Below, one piece after another: positions 6,866 to 9,477 of a stretch of DNA of 9,477 nucleotides. A program made the translations under genes and the position numbers. Source of the stretch: an uncultured Methylobacter sp. (GTDB taxonomy: Bacteria; Pseudomonadota; Gammaproteobacteria; Methylococcales; Methylomonadaceae); the NCBI GenBank assembly GCA_903831545.1, contig CAIKYI010000194.1, positions 1 through 9,477 on the forward strand. The letters run 5' to 3'. Positions within the stretch are counted from its first letter, which is position 1, and each line of letters begins with the position of its first letter. A model generated the notes under the pieces. The model did not search any database. It saw only the letters and a program-made list of their open reading frames with translations, and had not been told where the DNA came from.

Positions 6866-7522
6866 ATGAACAAAAGAGAATTTATTAAAAAGATGTCAGG
6901 AGCTACCTTGGGACTTGCTGCATTAGCCGCGTTACCAGAGGTTTTTGCTAAGCCTCATCATGCTACGCCAAAAATAGCAGACCATACGTCGCGTAGCAAA
7001 AGGGATTTCCCGAATGTTCCTTTGCTAACCCATGAAGGCAAGGTCGTGCATTTTTATGACGATTTAATCAAGAACAAGACCGTCATGATTAATTTCATGT
7101 ATGTCCGTTGTGGCGATATTTGTCCAGGCATGACCGCTAATCTGAGAAAGGTTCAAAATGAACTGGGCGACAGAATCGGTAAAGACATCTTTATGTATTC
7201 GATTTCCATAGAGCCAGAACGCGATACCCCAGAAATGCTTAAAGCCTACGCAGAACTGTTCCATGTCAAACCAGGCTGGACATTTTTGACTGGCAAAAAG
7301 AGCGATATTGAACTGCTACGCAAAAGCCTGGGATTTGCCAACTCCGATCCTGCGATTGATAAAGATAAAACTCAACACACGGGTGTCGTTAAATTCGGTA
7401 TTGAATCGCTGGAAAGATGGGGAATGAGTCCTGCTCTAGGTGATCCTAAATATATTGCCGAATATTTGCGCTGGATGGAACCCAATGGCAATAGACCGAA
7501 ATTATCAGAAATGATGGGGTAA
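6866..7522 (+). CDS. Sco1/SenC-family copper chaperone Sco2 (stand-alone)
   Basis: This 218-residue protein has the Sco thioredoxin fold. The copper/redox motif is CGDIC (C82, C86), the probable distal ligand is H171 (QHTGVV), and there is a conserved FLTG segment (140-143). The N-terminus MNKREFIKKM plus a Leu/Ala-rich core up to about ...VFA (28) resembles a Tat signal in which the first Arg is Lys; Sec export is the alternative. Unlike the Sco protein at 2305, it has no cytochrome domain and ends soon after the Sco fold. The 13-bp gap to MCO2 makes co-transcription very likely, which points to copper delivery or thiol reduction for that oxidase; this role is inferred. No T-tract terminator follows. 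The C-terminal part is rich in charged residues and Pro. Confidence 0.92.
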   Translation: MNKREFIKKMSGATLGLAALAALPEVFAKPHHATPKIADHTSRSKRDFPNVPLLTHEGKVVHFYDDLIKNKTVMINFMYVRCGDICPGMTANLRKVQNELGDRIGKDIFMYSISIEPERDTPEMLKAYAELFHVKPGWTFLTGKKSDIELLRKSLGFANSDPAIDKDKTQHTGVVKFGIESLERWGMSPALGDPKYIAEYLRWMEPNGNRPKLSEMMG

Positions 7523-7540
7523 CTCATTAGTCCAATGCCG

Positions 7541-7649
7541 CTTAGGAACGCGCACGAAATAACTTCCACAACTAGCTCCCTCTCCCTACGGGAGAGGGTT
7601 GGGGTGAGGGGATATAAAATGCTCAAGTTATTTCGTGCACGTTCCTTAG
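7541..7649. repeat. MITE-like element with 25-bp terminal inverted repeats
   Basis: CTTAGGAACGCGCACGAAAT and five further bases (7541-7565) match the complement of 7625-7649 at 23 of 25 positions. If the element proper is 7546-7644 (99 bp), it is flanked by CTTAG on both sides, which could be a 5-bp target duplication, although the palindromic ends make this uncertain. The centre has a 9-bp hairpin, CCCTCTCCC/GGGAGAGGG (7578-7598), followed by a G-rich TTGGGGTGAGGGG. It encodes no transposase. The central string resembles a dispersed repeat seen in many proteobacteria (recollection). Confidence 0.75.
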
Positions 7650-7708
7650 TAGCCGTATTGGCGTTCGCAGTATTCAGGATGAAAAACGAGTTAGCTGCTC
7701 GACACGGT

Positions 7709-7729
7709 GGAAACGATAACATCGTTTCC
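7709..7729 (+). promoter_or_regulatory. Hairpin in the leader of the large secreted-protein gene
   Basis: GGAAACGAT-AAC-ATCGTTTCC is a perfect 9-bp stem with a 3-nt loop, ending 58 bp before the ATG at 7788. Without a T-tract it is unlikely to be a terminator. It may be an operator, since the dyad also works as DNA, or an mRNA stability element. The rest of 7650-7787 shows no clear promoter. Confidence 0.4.
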
Positions 7730-7787
7730 CATTGTTGCATCAATTCGACTATCGGTGGTGCATCACACAAATTTTGGAGTTCATGAC

Positions 7788-9477
7788 ATGAACAAACTAA
7801 GAAAAACCACTGTTGCTGTCCTGCCAGTAGGTAAAGCGATAAATCAAACGTTCACCCTGTTATCAATGTCTTTGTTAGGCTGTCTATGGTCTGTATATTC
7901 GTATGCCGCGCCAATCACTGCACCCGTTTCGGGTGAGATTGAAAAAATTACCATTAATGACGTTAATGACCATTGGTCTGGTGGCGTGATTGTTGCGGGT
8001 GGGCAAAATATTATTGTACCCAAAAACATACTGATCGATTTACCCGCTAATCGAGTGACTTTGCAGCAACTGTTTACTGAAGCTACCGCTTCTTGCCTGG
8101 CGCAACATGAAACAGGTTTAGCCAAAGGCGATACCTGTAATGCTTCTGGTACAGGCGGTCTTGCTAACATTCAAACCACTCGCTTAGATAACGGTAATGT
8201 CATCGCTGGCGATATATTTATCGCAAAAGCCGCTGAGGTTGTGACTGGACAGATTACCTATATTGATTATAACCAGGGTTATTTTCGCATCAATGGCGTA
8301 GTCGGTGCTGACACGGGCGGTGCTATGGTTCGTCTCAATGATCCCGACAGCCGCCATACCGTACAATCTGGTTTAGGTTGTGCCACAGGTAGCTCCAACT
8401 GTAGCCCAGACCCTCGCTTTACATTGGATGGTGATAATTACACTAACGTGTTTTCTACAGGTTATCCGCTGTGTATTCCCAGTACAACAGTGCGTACTTT
8501 CGTTGATACCTTGAGTTTAGGGGTAACGACTTCTCGTGCCAATGCCGACGGTACAGGTGATGTACTGTGTCCTAGAACGAATCGACCTGGTCAACCCGTA
8601 GCCGATTCACGCCGTTTTGCACCTATTCTGCTAGGTGATAGCATCATGGCAGAAGGTAATTATGAAACCGTGGGTGGTGTGAGATTCTTATCCGCGCATT
8701 CTTCAGCGGTATCCAGTGCGCTTTCTACCAGTACAGCGGCAGGACAACCTGATTATTTGTTTCTCGATGAAGTAGAAATCGATGTCCCTGGTTTTCAAAA
8801 CCAACGTGCGCGTACGCTGATTATTGGTTATGCGACGGTAGCACCCGCCGATATTATGATCTGGTCTATTCATTATGACCCTCAGACTAATTCACCCCAT
8901 GAGTTTCCGTTAGCGACTTCAACAGGCTGTGATGTTGCTGGCGGTGCTGGCACTTGTACCGCTCAAGGCTTAGTGGGTGCTGGGGCTAATATTTTTAAAA
9001 TTCGTCACGATGTGGATTTTCTGGTTGGTGCGAAACCTAAGGTTAATCCTTGTTCACACTTACAGGCTGATCCTCGCTTTGCCGCACTCAATCCTTGTCC
9101 AGCGGGCGGCACAACGGCTGAACGGTTCGCTATTTTGAGTCCGATTCCACATGAAATTCAAGCCAGAACAGGACGTAAGTTTGCCAGTATGCAGACAGGT
9201 GGTACACCATTATTGACTGTCGATATTAATGGTAAAGAAGCCACTAATGGTCAATATTTATTTCCTTTCGGTATGGGTTTAGGGGGTATTTCCACACCTG
9301 AAATGAATGAAATTAACCTTGATGCAATGGCAACACCTTTATCTTTTACAGGTATACCCTGGAATCTTGATCGCCGTTTAAGTCCTGGCGGCTGTCTTGA
9401 TAACAACAATGATGGTATCGGTGAATGTGAGTCTACTCCTCAACCACTCACGCCGTTCCCATTCGAAGGGGCTGCAA
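7788..9477 (+). CDS. Large secreted protein of unrecognised family, 3'-truncated
   Basis: The frame is open from the ATG at 7788 (GGAG at 7776, 8-nt spacing) to the right edge: 563 codons without a stop. Residues 1-40 form a signal peptide with a basic start, a hydrophobic core and a probable cut after SYA. The mature part is rich in Gly, Thr, Asn and Asp, has many Cys, and looks beta-rich. Near its start are two segments of similar flavour (GEIEKI...GGVIV at 49-69 and GQITYI...INGVV at 154-172) that could be small beta-barrel repeats. Further on there are Cys-containing motifs such as SPDPRFTLDGDNY with TGYPLCIP, and CPRTNRPG. Residues 536-548 (C-L-D-N-N-N-D-G-x-G-E-C-E) resemble a calcium-binding DxNxDG loop. 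I recognise no catalytic motif. It lies 265 bp after Sco2, separated by a MITE-like element, and may share the MCO2 operon. A partner, substrate or matrix role with the oxidase is speculation. Confidence 0.85.
   Translation, partial: MNKLRKTTVAVLPVGKAINQTFTLLSMSLLGCLWSVYSYAAPITAPVSGEIEKITINDVNDHWSGGVIVAGGQNIIVPKNILIDLPANRVTLQQLFTEATASCLAQHETGLAKGDTCNASGTGGLANIQTTRLDNGNVIAGDIFIAKAAEVVTGQITYIDYNQGYFRINGVVGADTGGAMVRLNDPDSRHTVQSGLGCATGSSNCSPDPRFTLDGDNYTNVFSTGYPLCIPSTTVRTFVDTLSLGVTTSRANADGTGDVLCPRTNRPGQPVADSRRFAPILLGDSIMAEGNYETVGGVRFLSAHSSAVSSALSTSTAAGQPDYLFLDEVEIDVPGFQNQRARTLIIGYATVAPADIMIWSIHYDPQTNSPHEFPLATSTGCDVAGGAGTCTAQGLVGAGANIFKIRHDVDFLVGAKPKVNPCSHLQADPRFAALNPCPAGGTTAERFAILSPIPHEIQARTGRKFASMQTGGTPLLTVDINGKEATNGQYLFPFGMGLGGISTPEMNEINLDAMATPLSFTGIPWNLDRRLSPGGCLDNNNDGIGECESTPQPLTPFPFEGAA

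Noticed and set aside
7535..7786. Plus-strand 83-codon open frame after Sco2
   Set aside because: It reads through the MITE-like element and its GC-rich hairpin, has no ribosome site, and ends just before the real start at 7788.

Overview
The window looks like a Gram-negative, probably gammaproteobacterial, chromosome of moderate GC (roughly 45-50% by eye). Codon use, Shine-Dalgarno sites, a well-formed sigma-54 promoter, twin-arginine and Sec export signals and several palindromic miniature repeats all fit this. A methanotroph-type (Methylococcales-like) host is plausible but is only an impression; no marker gene in the window settles it.

All the convincing genes are on the plus strand and form a copper-oxidase locus. 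From left to right: (1) the 3' part of a multicopper oxidase (MCO1, 2-1777) that runs off the left edge; (2) two tandem hairpin terminators and two palindromic repeat elements (1809-2170); (3) a Sco1/SenC-type thiol/copper chaperone fused to a C-terminal monohaem cytochrome c domain (2305-3261); (4) a non-coding stretch of about 1.6 kb (3262-4893) with a 96-bp palindromic repeat, a decayed 21-bp tandem repeat, a pair of near-identical dyad sites and, downstream of them, a textbook -24/-12 sigma-54 promoter (4666-4681); (5) a complete Tat-exported multicopper oxidase (MCO2, 4894-6852); (6) a second, stand-alone Sco protein 13 bp downstream (6866-7522); (7) a MITE-like inverted-repeat element (7541-7649); and (8) the first 563 codons of a large secreted protein of unrecognised family (7788 to the right edge).

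The two MCO genes are paralogues and so are the two Sco proteins, so the locus reads as a duplicated MCO + Sco cassette. The simplest model is that each Sco protein delivers copper, or keeps copper-site thiols reduced, for the neighbouring exported oxidase rather than for cytochrome oxidase. The cytochrome fusion could add an electron input or output. The large secreted protein may be a partner, substrate or scaffold of the oxidase. The MCO2-Sco2 pair is probably switched on by an enhancer-binding activator acting with sigma-54. The natural substrate (metal ion, phenol or other) cannot be read from the sequence.
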